Below, piece by piece: positions 37,207 through 47,965 of a DNA stretch of 64,000 nucleotides. The DNA is from Xiphias gladius (taxonomy: Eukaryota > Chordata > Actinopteri > Istiophoriformes > Xiphiidae): NCBI RefSeq assembly GCF_016859285.1, contig NC_053422.1:17653001-17717000 (forward strand). Direction: 5' to 3'. The notes under the pieces are model-generated. The model was not told the origin of the DNA, made no database searches, and was given only the letters and a program-made list of their open reading frames with translations. Positions within the stretch are counted from its first letter, which is position 1, and each line of letters starts with the position of its first letter. A program made the position numbers and the translations under genes.

Positions 37207-37640
37207 CACTTTTTTTTTTAAGCTGGATGACTTCGCATCAGGAGGACTCCTCTTGAAGACAAAAATGGCTGAGATATTTTGACATGGGCTGGTGTGACCT
37301 CAGACCGTTGTTCAGCAACATCTCCACAGGTGTCTGTGTGTAGGACTGCAAACTTGCCCACAAATTGCAGGGTTATTATTATATGATGTCTGCTTACCTG
37401 CGCAGATCCAGCGTGGCAGACACACTTTATCAAACCTCACAGAAATGACTGTGATGTCCAGTAGGGGACCTCCAGGCACATCTTGTATGGTTTCTCGTCT
37501 CTCCAAGCGTTGCATCTAAGTGACAAAGTGGTACACGAAGCTGACCTTGTCCTTGCAAACCCAGCACAAACCAGAGATGCAGCAATCAAAGCTACCTGTT
37601 TCAGACTTGAGGCTAATTTTTTTATCAATGATTCCTACTT
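37207..37640 (-). pseudogene. FIIND (ZU5-UPA) domain remnant
   Basis: Reading the minus strand, 'GSFDCCISGLCWVCKDKVSF' (about 37596-37537) is followed after a frame change by 'PGGPLLDITVISVRFDKVCL' and 'PRWICAG' (to about 37399). After another change comes 'KFAVLHTDTCGDVAEQRSEV' then 'TPAHVKISQPFLSSRGVLL' (about 37355-37240), and a stop near 37218. These blocks, in this order, are the core of the FIIND found in NLRP1/CARD8-type inflammasome proteins and many fish immune proteins: SGLxWVCKxKVSF, GPLMDITV, LPxWIC, KFAVLHxDxCGDVxExxSEVTPSHVKLSQPxFSPRGVLL. FIINDs normally self-cleave between ZU5 and UPA. At least two frame breaks and a premature end show decay. The PYD-like block upstream is on the same strand. 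Confidence 0.72.
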
Positions 37641-37845
37641 GCTGAGGTACAGTACTGAACATGTTTTTTACTGGTAAGTTGGAGTATCCTCTGCATCCAA
37701 AACTTTAAATTATGTCCATGTAAATATTGACTCTTGAATATTATCATGAATCCATAAGCCTCAAAATTAAAAGAGGATTAGATGAGAGGCAATTCTCAAA
37801 CCACTGTTCACTAAGAGGGGTTTAAACCGTTAAGTGTCTACTTAC

Positions 37846-38136
37846 CTTCACATCCTTCCTGACCTTTTAAAGCCTTTCGGGGGCTGATTGCTCCCTGACT
37901 GTGCGAACAAGCTGAAATGAGCAGCCTTCACTGAGCGTAGTGCTTTGTCACCATGCTTGTTGACGGCTGAAATCAGCCGGTCTGTGGCCTCTATTGGGTC
38001 TCCACCAATCAGGACTCTGTCAGGAGCCCTCCGGCTGTCGCTGCTGCAGCAGGTGGTAGCAGAACCTCCTGAAGTCCATCGGCCCTAGGTCCCACAGTGT
38101 CTTTAATTTAGCAACTTTTAAGGTTTCGGAGGCCAT
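37846..38136 (-). pseudogene. PYRIN (PYD)-like domain remnant
   Basis: From an ATG at 38136-38134 the minus strand reads 'MASETLKVAKLKTLWDLGPM' then 'DFRRFCYHLLQQ', matching the PYD pattern LLxTLxDLGxxDFxxFxxxL. A stop follows. One base over, the frame continues 'DRVLIGGDPIEATDRLISAV' then 'NKHGDKALRSV', like the second half of PYDs (xxLExADxxDxVDxLVxxYGxxAL). A donor-like GAAG|GTAAGT lies at 37846/37845, giving a 291-base exon, a normal size for a PYD exon. PYDs form death-fold filaments in inflammasomes. The FIIND remnant 200 bases downstream on the same strand suggests both were exons of one immune-sensor gene. The frame break makes a working product unlikely. Assigned on a short, weakly conserved fold. 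Confidence 0.55.
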
Positions 38137-38469
38137 TTCTCATAGATTTAAACATCCCAAAGTACAGTGCCTGTCAAGGGTTGTTTTATTACAAGACCGC
38201 AAAAGCCACAAAGCTGGAAATCAGGAGAGGTCAAGGTCTGACTACAGCCTGTAGCACCGGAAGCCACGCCCCTTGATCTACAGGCCACAGCCTGACCTTT
38301 GACCCTTCCCAAAGAGGTGCCTGCAGGAAGATAAATATGGTGCTTTCACTTGCCGTTGGAATTACAAACATCACTCCAGTTGTATCAATCCACCAGTGTA
38401 CAGAGTTAAATTCAGGAGGCCTGCCTCCTGAGGTCGGGAGGACTGTTAGCAACTGGAGCAGCAGCTCAG

Positions 38470-39180
38470 CTCAGCACTGGTGTTGACACTGCAACACACC
38501 TGTACCTGACTGAACTGTGCCAAAATGACCTTAATTCAAAGGTCCACAAGCAGACTTTTCAGGGGTAATTGGAACTGACAGTGAGTTTAGTAAAAGATAC
38601 ACTTGATATCCAGTCTGTAATGAAATGAAAATGAAAATCAAATGAAATTTAATATGGACCGCACTGCTTATGTTCATTTTTACTTTTATATATATATGTT
38701 TATTTCTATTATAATGTGGTGGTACATCTGTACACATATGATCTGCAAAGTGTACAGAGGCAGCACTGTCCAAAAAACCATGTATTTATTATATTTATAA
38801 ATGTATCTTGTCAGACAAACTAGCAGCAACAAATTCAGCACTAAGACAAAATTTCATCTTCCAAAAGGAGTTACATCATATATCAAAATGCTACAGAGAG
38901 ACAGAACCAGCGGTTTTTGGCAAAGGGCTTGCTAAGATACGATTGTTCTCCCGGGACATCGGAGCACGTTGACCGGCTGGTCGTCTCAGGAGCCGGGCTG
39001 CCAGCTGCTGAGATAACAGCTGGTCTCACCTGGCAGGTGGGTCCTAACATTTCCGAAAAACGCTGGAGAAAATTTCCAAACAGGCATCATTTGGATAAAC
39101 TGACCACATATTTGAAACCTAAATGGGTCAAAACTTAATGAAGTGATATAAGAACAGTCCTAGGACAAAAATTGTAACAG
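38470..39180. other. Intergenic, nothing recognised
   Basis: Short frames on both strands (38531-38773 minus, 38917-39138 plus) have no family signature. Confidence 0.4.
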
Positions 39181-39299
39181 CTTTGAGCCTGGCCCAAAAT
39201 CTGATGGGAATCCAAGTCCACACACACACAAAAAAATTAAGAAGAAATTACTCCTGACACTATTATATGCTACAATACATTTTAAAAATCATTTACATA

Positions 39300-39645
39300 T
39301 GCTAGTTAATACTCTCACGTCTACTACTTAGTATGAAGCTACAGCCCGCACCCCTTTAGCTTAGCTTAGCATAAACACTGGAAACATCTAGCATGACTCT
39401 GTCCAACGATAACAAAATCCGCCTATCAGCCCCTCTAAAGCCTATTAATCTACATATTATATCTCATTTGTTGAATGCATACAAAAAGCGAAGTGTGAAA
39501 AAAACATTTTTACACTCCTCATGCTAAGCTAAGATGACCAGACGCTGGTTCCAGGTACATATTTACCATAAGGACAAGAGGGCGGGGATCTTTTCATTTA
39601 AGCTTAAGAGTTTTCCCAAAATAGGTAACTATTCCTTTAACATTC
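39300..39645. repeat. 'Ttagcttagcat' foldback repeat copy
   Basis: 'tttagcttagcttagcataa', 'catgactctgtccaacgata' and, inverted, 'catgctaagctaagatgacc'; it ends 'cccaaaataggtaactattc'. Confidence 0.7.
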
Positions 39646-39812
39646 AGAGCTGTCTTTGTGTCTATCTCTCCAGGTATGTACCCTCAGCAGCTTGTGCTGC
39701 TACCTGCACTGTCATGACTTGTTCACTGGCCACTGGCCAGTTTCTGTGATGAGGATTATTCAGTTGATAAAAGATGGCAGATTTTAATTATGCTGATTTA
39801 AATGTTACAGAT

Positions 39813-39815
<3 letters not shown>

Positions 39816-39900
<85 letters not shown>
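39816..39900. repeat. (CA)n microsatellite
   Basis: About 42 uninterrupted CA units, the longest pure tract in the window. Confidence 0.98.
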
Positions 39901-39906
<6 letters not shown>

Positions 39907-40369
39907 CTCTGCTCATATGAACCAGGCTCTTCCATGTGTTCCTGGCTGAGATATGGATTATAAATTATAAGATTAGCTTTTCCATCCAGCACGTAGAGAG
40001 ACAGACTGTTCATTCCACTCTCTGTTGCATAAAGTTAATAAATAGAGGGTTTCTCTGGAGGAGAAAAAGGGAGGTCAGGAAGTTTATTATGGTTCTAGGT
40101 GGCAGGGTAGCTGATATTTCAATAAGAGCACAGTATTTTCACAAACATGCATTCAGTTTCTCTCACTCATTCCAGCTGAAAGGGAAGAGACTCTCCTGAA
40201 AAGGTCCAAGCCTTAAGTCAGTTGAGAGCACTTTATCTTTTCATCCTATAGCACTTTTCAGACACCCCCTATATCTCCCTGCCACATGCACGTTTCATTT
40301 GACATCAAGTGATGAGGCGGCCACTGCAGTGCAAGGTGAAAGCTCAACAAAATGATTAATCAGCAACAT

Positions 40370-40576
40370 TTTCTTCCCGTTTGAGTCCATTTTAGAAAAA
40401 TTTAGTTAAAATGCCAAAAATTCACTAGTTTCAGTCATTTAAATGTGAATACTTGATGGATTTCTTGGGTTTAAATGATTATGATGATTATTACTTATTG
40501 AGCAAACAATCAATTAATCGCAAAAATACACAGGAGAATAACTGATTATGAAAACAACCATTAGCTGCAGCCCTTA
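40370..40576 (-). repeat. 'Gggctgcaacta' interspersed repeat copy (inverse)
   Basis: 'aacaatcaattaatcgcaaa', 'taactgattatgaaaacaac' and the end 'attagctgcagccctta' are the reverse complement of the family start. Confidence 0.65.
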
Positions 40577-41194
40577 TGGTGTACTGGTTGAGCTTTATTT
40601 GTTAACTCAGGTTGTTTTGGTGATTTTTTTCAAACAGTTAGTTCAGGCACTTCTCAAGAAATAACATTAAATGTTCCAACTACAGCTGCTAACCCCAGTA
40701 CATGGATGGTTATTTTCTCATTTAGAGTTTGTAATCAGTGCTGAACCTCAAAGACAGAAAGAAAAAAGATTACAAAAAGCTGAAAATACCTACATGATCT
40801 CCATTTCAAGGATGTACATGTAACATGTACGTAGGACACAGACATCCTGTATTTTATGTTCTAAGTGTTTTACTACACCATACATGATCAAACTTGCAAA
40901 CCAAACCCCATCACACATGACAGAAGTGCTGGAAAAACCTGATACTGACAGGAGCAGGGGAATATCTGGGACTTTTTCTCGAATTTGAACTGTAGCTGAA
41001 AACAATGTGACAAATTGTCCTGGATAAACTGACATTCATCACACACTTGGGGGTGAGACACGGTTAGGTAGGTTTGAGAGGAAAGGAAGAGGCAGATTTG
41101 GCAGCGAGTCAAAAAGAGCACAAAGAGAGTATCTGTAGCAGGCCACTCCTCTCCTTCTATTAAACTCCTTCCTTACCTCTTCCCTTTCACCATC

Positions 41195-41937
41195 ATGGCG
41201 TTCACCGGGAAATATGAGCTGGAGAGTCAAGAGAACTATGAGGAGTTCCTGGAAGCAATTGGTATTTGGATTTTTCTTATTGATACATAAGCCATGTATG
41301 GGTAGATGTGAGCTGTCATTCATTGAAAGTTTGTTGAATTTATCTATTTGGAATTTCACCTGCTCTGTCACAGGATTTCTCAATGCCAAGACAGACCACA
41401 AAGTTGTAACAGAGGTGGATCAGGATGGGAACAACTTCACCTGGACACAAACCATCCCCAACTGGACCTGGTCCAATAACTTCACCATAGGTCAGGAATG
41501 CGAGCTGGTAACAATGACGGGCTCCAAATTCAAGGTAAGTTCATAACAAGGCACCAGCAAACTCTGCCACACATTTCCAACCTGCAGTAAAGCTTTCATG
41601 TTGTGTAGCAAACTACACACTTCCCTCTGTGACTTTGACTGTCCATGTGACCTTTAGGCCCCTGTTACTATGGAAGGCGGCAAGATTTCAATACAGTTTC
41701 CTCAATATCACTTCACAGCAGAGATCGCTGAAGATAAGCTAGTAATGGTAAGAGGAGTAACCATTCAAACTGTGACCCCATAATGCTTACTTAATATAAC
41801 GTCAGTAACCTAAATAAAAGCTTCAGTTTGTTATATTTTCATCTTTGTCTTTGTCTTTTCCACGCAATGTTTTGTAGAATTGCAAAACTCCAGGAGAGAA
41901 GGGTGTGACTTTCAAAAGAGTTAGCAGCCGGATCTAG
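41195..41937 (+). CDS. fabp6: Gastrotropin / ileal bile acid-binding protein, four exons
   Basis: Exons 41195-41261, 41374-41534, 41658-41747 and 41878-41937; all GT-AG, total 378 bases, 125 residues. The four-exon sizes (67/161/90/60) are the canonical FABP plan. 'MAFTGKYELESQENYEEFL' is nearly the FABP6 N-terminus (MAFTGKFEMES..NYDEF). 'KVVTEVDQDGNNFTWTQ', 'NNFTIGQECEL' and 'MEGGKISIQFPQY' follow the beta-barrel strands. The family are cytosolic carriers; FABP6 carries bile acids across ileal enterocytes and is FXR-induced in mammals. The position between adra1b and ccnjl agrees with human FABP6. The portal helix region after Gly23 is about four residues shorter than in human or zebrafish FABP6, and the C-terminus ('KGVTFKRVSSRI') is divergent, so ligand preference may differ. 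I see no lesion; the gene looks intact. Confidence 0.92.
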
Positions 41938-42175
41938 TGCTGCAAGACTCGACATGCTTCATCGGAAAAGAGGCTGTGAGAGGTCAAACACATCATGAGA
42001 ATGCTTCCCCCAGTTACTCAAGCAAGGCTAATAACTTGACCGGCCATAGTGAGGAGCGAGTGGTGTTTTCTTGTTGATTCAATTTTAACTGAAAAAATTG
42101 CAAAACCTAGGCTATGCGATGTGCTGTGTTTCTACATGGATGAAACGGTTCACCTGTAGTTTTCATGTTAGATCC

Positions 42176-42181
42176 AATAAA
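42176..42181 (+). terminator. fabp6 polyadenylation signal AATAAA
   Basis: Hexamer in 'agatccaataaaaatgac', about 240 bases after the stop codon. Confidence 0.7.
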
Positions 42182-42479
42182 AATGACATAAATATAGCAT
42201 GTTTTGCTGAGCAGTTATGAAATTGTCTTTGACTTTTTTCAACCCACTGGTCTTGCATTAATGCTACATCTTTCTGTGTAACTTATACACATATTCACCA
42301 CTAGACCAGTACAAAGTTGTACGTCCTCGCTAGACAAGCTTGTCACCGACCACCTCAGCAGTGTGAAGGTGTCTGAGGTACTGAATCTTGAGTTTAGCTG
42401 CTGCCAGGCAACCAGCTGAGATGCGAGGAAGTCACTGCGCCCAGCCAAGAAATGGTGCAGCACATAACACAGCATAAAA

Positions 42480-42560
42480 TGACAGCTGGGCTAACTGTTT
42501 CCCCCTGTTTCCAGTCTTTGTGCTAAGCTAGGCTAACTCGCTGGTAGTTTCAGTAGTGTC
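42480..42560 (-). repeat. Foldback-repeat fragment
   Basis: 'ctgtttccagtctttgtgct' followed by 'aagctaggctaact' is one arm of the ttagcttagcat family. Confidence 0.6.
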
Positions 42561-44832
42561 GGGGGTATCATCTACCTTTCTGCAAAGACTTGAGGATTTT
42601 TCTACATAATTAAACAAAATCTAAATTCAAATCCTCATTGTCTCGCTCTCTTTTTAAAAAATTCAAAAGCAGTTAAGGCACTTTGTCACAGTCATTCTGC
42701 TGCAAGGTGCAAACCATCTGACTTGTCAGACCAAAACTGAGTATAAATAGCTAATAAAGTGGTTTACAAGTAAGTAACAGTAGCTTTTAAAATATCAATA
42801 ACATTAGCGTATCACAAGCCTGTGGTTATTTCTACACACTCCCTGAAAATCAACACTATTAAGCCACAGAGTGTAACTACAGACAGATGCTTGCAGTTAC
42901 ACGCAGACAGGACTTGGGCCTCGCAGGCCTCTTGCACTGCATTGACGCAGCGAGAAACCAGGTGTGTCTCCACAATGTTCAAGCATCCCAAAATTTTAGT
43001 AAACAGAGGGTGGGGCTGAGAGTGACACTGCATAAAATCTACTCGAAATCTACCTGAGCGAACGCATCAGTGAGATCCAAAAATGAGTTACGTACTGCTA
43101 GACAAGCACATCACACTTCTAATTACTGTCTTGTTCTTTAAAATTCAAATAAACTAAATTAAACCAAATATCTGCTGGGCATGTCGGCCTTTGTCAGCAT
43201 TACTAAGCAAAAATTACTTGCCGCAGGCACAGGAGCCAAGCAGGGCCGGGCTTCAGCTCATGCTAGGTGGCAGATTTTATTTTAATATTCTTTTGACTGA
43301 TTTGAACTGCGCCTTGGGAGGTTTCCTAGTGTCATGAATGCAACATCATGAACACCTGTGCAAACTATAACAGTCCCATAGCTCTGCAAGGTAAAACTAC
43401 CAACATAAGAGTTTTTAGTTCCGTGTTGCCGTGTATTGCAAACGCTGCAGTATATTGTAAGGAGGCTATCATATTTGAAGAGTACTGATTTCAAATGCAG
43501 AGCGCTGAGTCACCACTTCTCCCATTGTTTTCAGCAATTATAATAGCAATGAAGAAATCAAATGATATGAAAAACATTATGAAGTGAAAGGACACGGCTG
43601 TCTGATTATCAAGCTAACATTTCCATGAGCATTTGAGAGACCAAAGATTATGTTAATGTCACCAGAATACTTAAAGTAAAACATTGTTTTGTTTTTGTCT
43701 TTTTGTAAGAAGAGAACACCTTTTATTAATAATGTTCATATTTTGCTTTTTTCAAATATTTGATTTGATTTTTTTTTTTTTTTAAATTACCTTTAACTTC
43801 TACTGTTGATCCTTTTTCTTTCACAGTTAGGTGAAGGTTTTCCCAAAATAGCCAAAGTGCAAAGGTCACCTTAGTTTCACAGACATACAGCCAGTCTAGA
43901 CACCTCAATTTAAAAAAAAAAATTTTCAATAAAAAATCCAAAAACAGCACTGGCTCCAAGCCTTGGACAGTGTACAGTTTGTTAGGGACAAACAAACTGG
44001 TGTCATTTAACAGTCTTCTCCTCAGGCCCTCAACGAGAAAACCCCTCTGATGGCATAGATGTATCACTTTGCATACCTGAAGCGAAAGAGAAGAGTCACA
44101 ATCAGTTAAATTCAAAAATGTTACAAATCCTTCCCACACTACTGTTGTGCATTGTCTCTGCTCCTCTGGAAGAGCTGCAGGGAAAAACTGCACTTCTCCA
44201 TTGTCACCACTAAGGGGCATCATCATTCCTCCATAAAACACCTCCTCAACACATCCCTTGTTCATCTATTACACTCGCTGGAAGTAGTGAGTGGGTCTCT
44301 ACTTTTTGCAAGAGGAATATAAAATGTTATCAGATAAATAACTGAGGCATATTCACATTTGGAAAGCTGTTTGTAATAGTTACTTATTCATTGGTCATCA
44401 TAGAACTATGGGCAACAAATCTCCCTCTGTAACAGACAGTCTTGATGACATTCACACACTCGTCCTGGATAGTTGACATGTTGCATTTATGAAAAAAGAG
44501 AAAAGCGGAGAACTTGCTCATCAAACCATCTGTTGCTTCTGCTGCTGCTCACAAGGGTTTCTGTCATGGAGTTGTGCTTTTTAAATGTCACAAGGAAAGA
44601 TGGTTGCTTTTCCTGAAATGTGTGTTCATTATGACGACTGGCCTTTTTCAAAGGCGATAATCAATGGCCTGCTTTTACTCTCCGAATCACTGAATACAAG
44701 AGAGGGTGGAAAAGGGAAAATAGAAAATGTATTTAACCAAGAATTCATCAACTTATCAACTGCAAGAATTTCAAAGCCACTTAAAACACATGATCCTTTT
44801 AACAGTTTGATAATGGCCTTTTTTCATCATAT

Positions 44833-44882
44833 ATTCTGTCTCTTTAATATTGGTGGAGGCACCAATATTAAAGAGACAGAAT
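44833..44882. repeat. Perfect 23-bp palindrome with 4-base loop
   Basis: 44833-44855 and 44860-44882 are exact reverse complements (outer end 'attctgtctctttaatattg'), separated by GAGG. In DNA it could extrude as a cruciform; in RNA it would fold as a tight stem-loop. Confidence 0.95.
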
Positions 44883-47669
44883 TATAATTTTATTATTGAT
44901 AATCACTTGGGACCATATAATTTCCATAATAATACTTCTTTTATCAAGTTTGCACATGTTCAGTTCTTTATGGCAAAACAATACTTAAAATACTTTTTCA
45001 CATACTTCAAAATATTTATTTGTATCGATATGATCATTTCAGCTGACAGTGATACGACATTGCCACAATTCCATCTATATAGGCTGCGGATTTATACATT
45101 AATCAGATCATTTGGGTATTTCATGAAGAGAAGTGTCACAACTTTGAAGTATCATGGAACCATTTTATTCATGTAACAAGTTTTTTTATTAAAATTATGG
45201 GAAAGGATGTTCAAATAAACCTGTTATGGGACCCCTTTTAATGCCCCATTCCTTGGACTGTGTGTGTTGTGTAAAGTTTTTCTGGGCTGGGATACTTCCT
45301 CCGTCCATGTTTGCTGTGTGGTTATTTGACTAAACTTAAATTAATTTAGGAGTATGCACCACATAAGCACAAAACTGAAATAATGAAGGACTTAACACAC
45401 CTTAAGAGCCTAATCATATAATTCGATATTGTGTTTTCATGGTACATATTTCAAAACCAAAAAAAAACTTAAAAAAAAACACAAACCAATTGACAAACAA
45501 TAAATCCAGCCACGTGTTAAAGAAATGACTAAGTAGAAATGAAAGCTTCAGTCTGTTTATATATTGGTTTTGCTCAGCAGTCCTGATATGAGTCCCTACA
45601 ATAATGTTGTAAGTTTAAAGCACATGTACTCAGACCCCCACCACAAACATATATTGAGCCGCCCACTCTGCACCCCCACTCAACACTTTCCCAAATTCTT
45701 CCCTGAGGACACATTTCCAGAAAGCCAGCAGCCTGCATCTTCAGCTCCACACACAAAAGCTTACAGGAGGCTGTGAGAATAATCCATTATCAAACTGACA
45801 ACCCTGAGGACTGCACTGCTCCCCTCTCTCCACGCCCTCCACCTCTCTTTACAGATGGGCCACTGAACATATGAGATCTCGAAGAGTCACTTTCAATCCA
45901 CATCAATACATGCATTTTTTTTTTAAAACCAAAATGTTTAAAAAAAAAACACAAATCATGTAAATTGTGCACGAGAGCACTGCCAAATGCTGATTGCTCT
46001 TTTATCTATATGCCAAGTTAATAGCGTTTTGACCTGGCTTACATTGTGTTTCAAGTCATTTTTTATTTAACTTAATGGTAAATAAAGATTTGTGAGGTGA
46101 TATAATTGGGCATTTACATGTGGTTATAATTCAGATTTCCAAGGGAGAAACTACCAAACAACTCCCCAGTTTCATAATAGGACAATTATTCTACTGCATT
46201 GGAGAGAACAGCGCTAAGGCTCAGCAGTTCTTAAGAGTTCACTGTGCTGTGTCTAACACAAGGAGGGTGGTCTATTTGCAAGAATTATGTAAGAGTATAA
46301 TGTCTTGTGGGTGAGAGAGAGGCCCATCAATGAATAGATTTCTATATAACAAAATGCCATAACACACAGAAAGCTCTGATTGAGCTGTGCAGGCGGAGTT
46401 AAGAAGCAGAAGAGAGACTGAAGTTGCTTCTCAAATGCTGAATAATGAATAATAACTTTGTCTGAAGGCTGAAAAATACCACCTATGGTTGCAATATTCC
46501 AGCCATAATCAGGAGAGTAGGAGGGAAAGAATAAATAGTTAGTTATAGCAGTTACCAAAGCATACGGTCACAGCTGGAGGATTGTGTGTAAAAACCTCTG
46601 TAGCTGCTGTATTGTCTTCCATCTGAACCTTCCTCAGAAGAAACATACCCCTCAGAAACTCAGTTCACTTGTGTGTTTATTTTTCCATGGCACATTATGA
46701 AAAAAGTATTCCTTTTATCATTCAGTGTCACATAAACCAAGATTACAGATTGGTACAAAATAATATAAAAATGTTAAGTGGAAGTTTGTGGTGTCATTTC
46801 ATTAATATCACATTAGACAAGTGTTGTTTGGTGTGAGTGACATCAGCACCTTTCACGGGACGGAAAAATGCACAGTAAACCTCTAGCTAAAAGACAAAAG
46901 CATTCAGTAATATCTATCACTCAAAGGAAGTGGCTGCAATATGCAACATATTCATTGTCTTCAGAGCCCACTGCCTTCTAGAGGAAACCAAGCTACAGCA
47001 AGTCAAATCACACAATTATCAAAAATAAGTTACAAAAAGATGAACCAGTGGTGTACACGAGACAGTGATGGCTGTGGTCAGTTTAAACTGAAAAACAAAA
47101 CAAAACAATATATTGCACCTTTGACACCTCAGTGAGAAGTTGCTCATGGATTTTGAGGAAAAGAGCAAGTTGAACTCTAAGAAAAAAGAAATCTAATTCA
47201 CACCAACAGCATTCATCAATAGAATCACAAAAATCTTTGACTAAAAATACAATGAAAACAAAGGGAATGTAAAAAATAAAATATAACTGTACATAAAAGT
47301 TAGAAAAACAAAGGCATAGTATCGTAGTTCATTTCACGTCCTTTTCAGGGGTGGGAAAACAAACATAACTGCCTGTAAAAGACCTGGTGGTTCATGATTA
47401 TGTTAGTCTGAGTGTTGCAGTATTCAGAAGGTGTCATGTAGTGTTATCTGAGAGATGCACGTCTTCACTATGAAAGGTTCACAGCTCAAGCATGACAGCT
47501 GCTGGGGACAGCGCAGAACAGATGTCCCGTGTCCACAGCTTAACTGCTTGAAATGCAACTTTAAACTACAAGCAGTTTAAAGTTTAAGCAAGCATTATAT
47601 CTGAGTTATTAATAATTTCTTCAAGAACAAGCTCAGAATTTCCCACTACAACTCTGAGCAGGCGTTGGT

Positions 47670-47965
47670 TTCCATTATCGGATTTGTCGACTGACAGAAT
47701 ATTAAGTCATTTTATGGCAAAAAATACAAACATTTCCTATTTCCAGCTTCTCAGTTGTGAAAATTTCACGCTCTGCTTTGTCAAATATGATAATAAATTT
47801 AGTATCTTTGAGTTTTTGAATGTTGGTTGGGTAAAGAAAGCTATTTGAATTGGTAACAACGGGTATTTTTCACTACTTTGATAAATGCTATACACAACAC
47901 AATTAATAAATAATAATCAACAGATTCATCGTCAGTGAAAACAATGGTTAGTTACGGCCCTAATT
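47670..47965 (-). repeat. 'Gggctgcaacta' interspersed repeat copy (inverse, divergent)
   Basis: 'ttgtcgactgacagaatatt', 'tttccagcttctcagttgtg', 'ataatcaacagattcatcgt' and the end 'atggttagttacggccct'. Confidence 0.6.

Noticed and set aside
43726..44265. 179-codon minus-strand ORF
   Set aside because: It runs through poly-T/poly-A tracts giving lysine- and phenylalanine-rich text, with no family motif.
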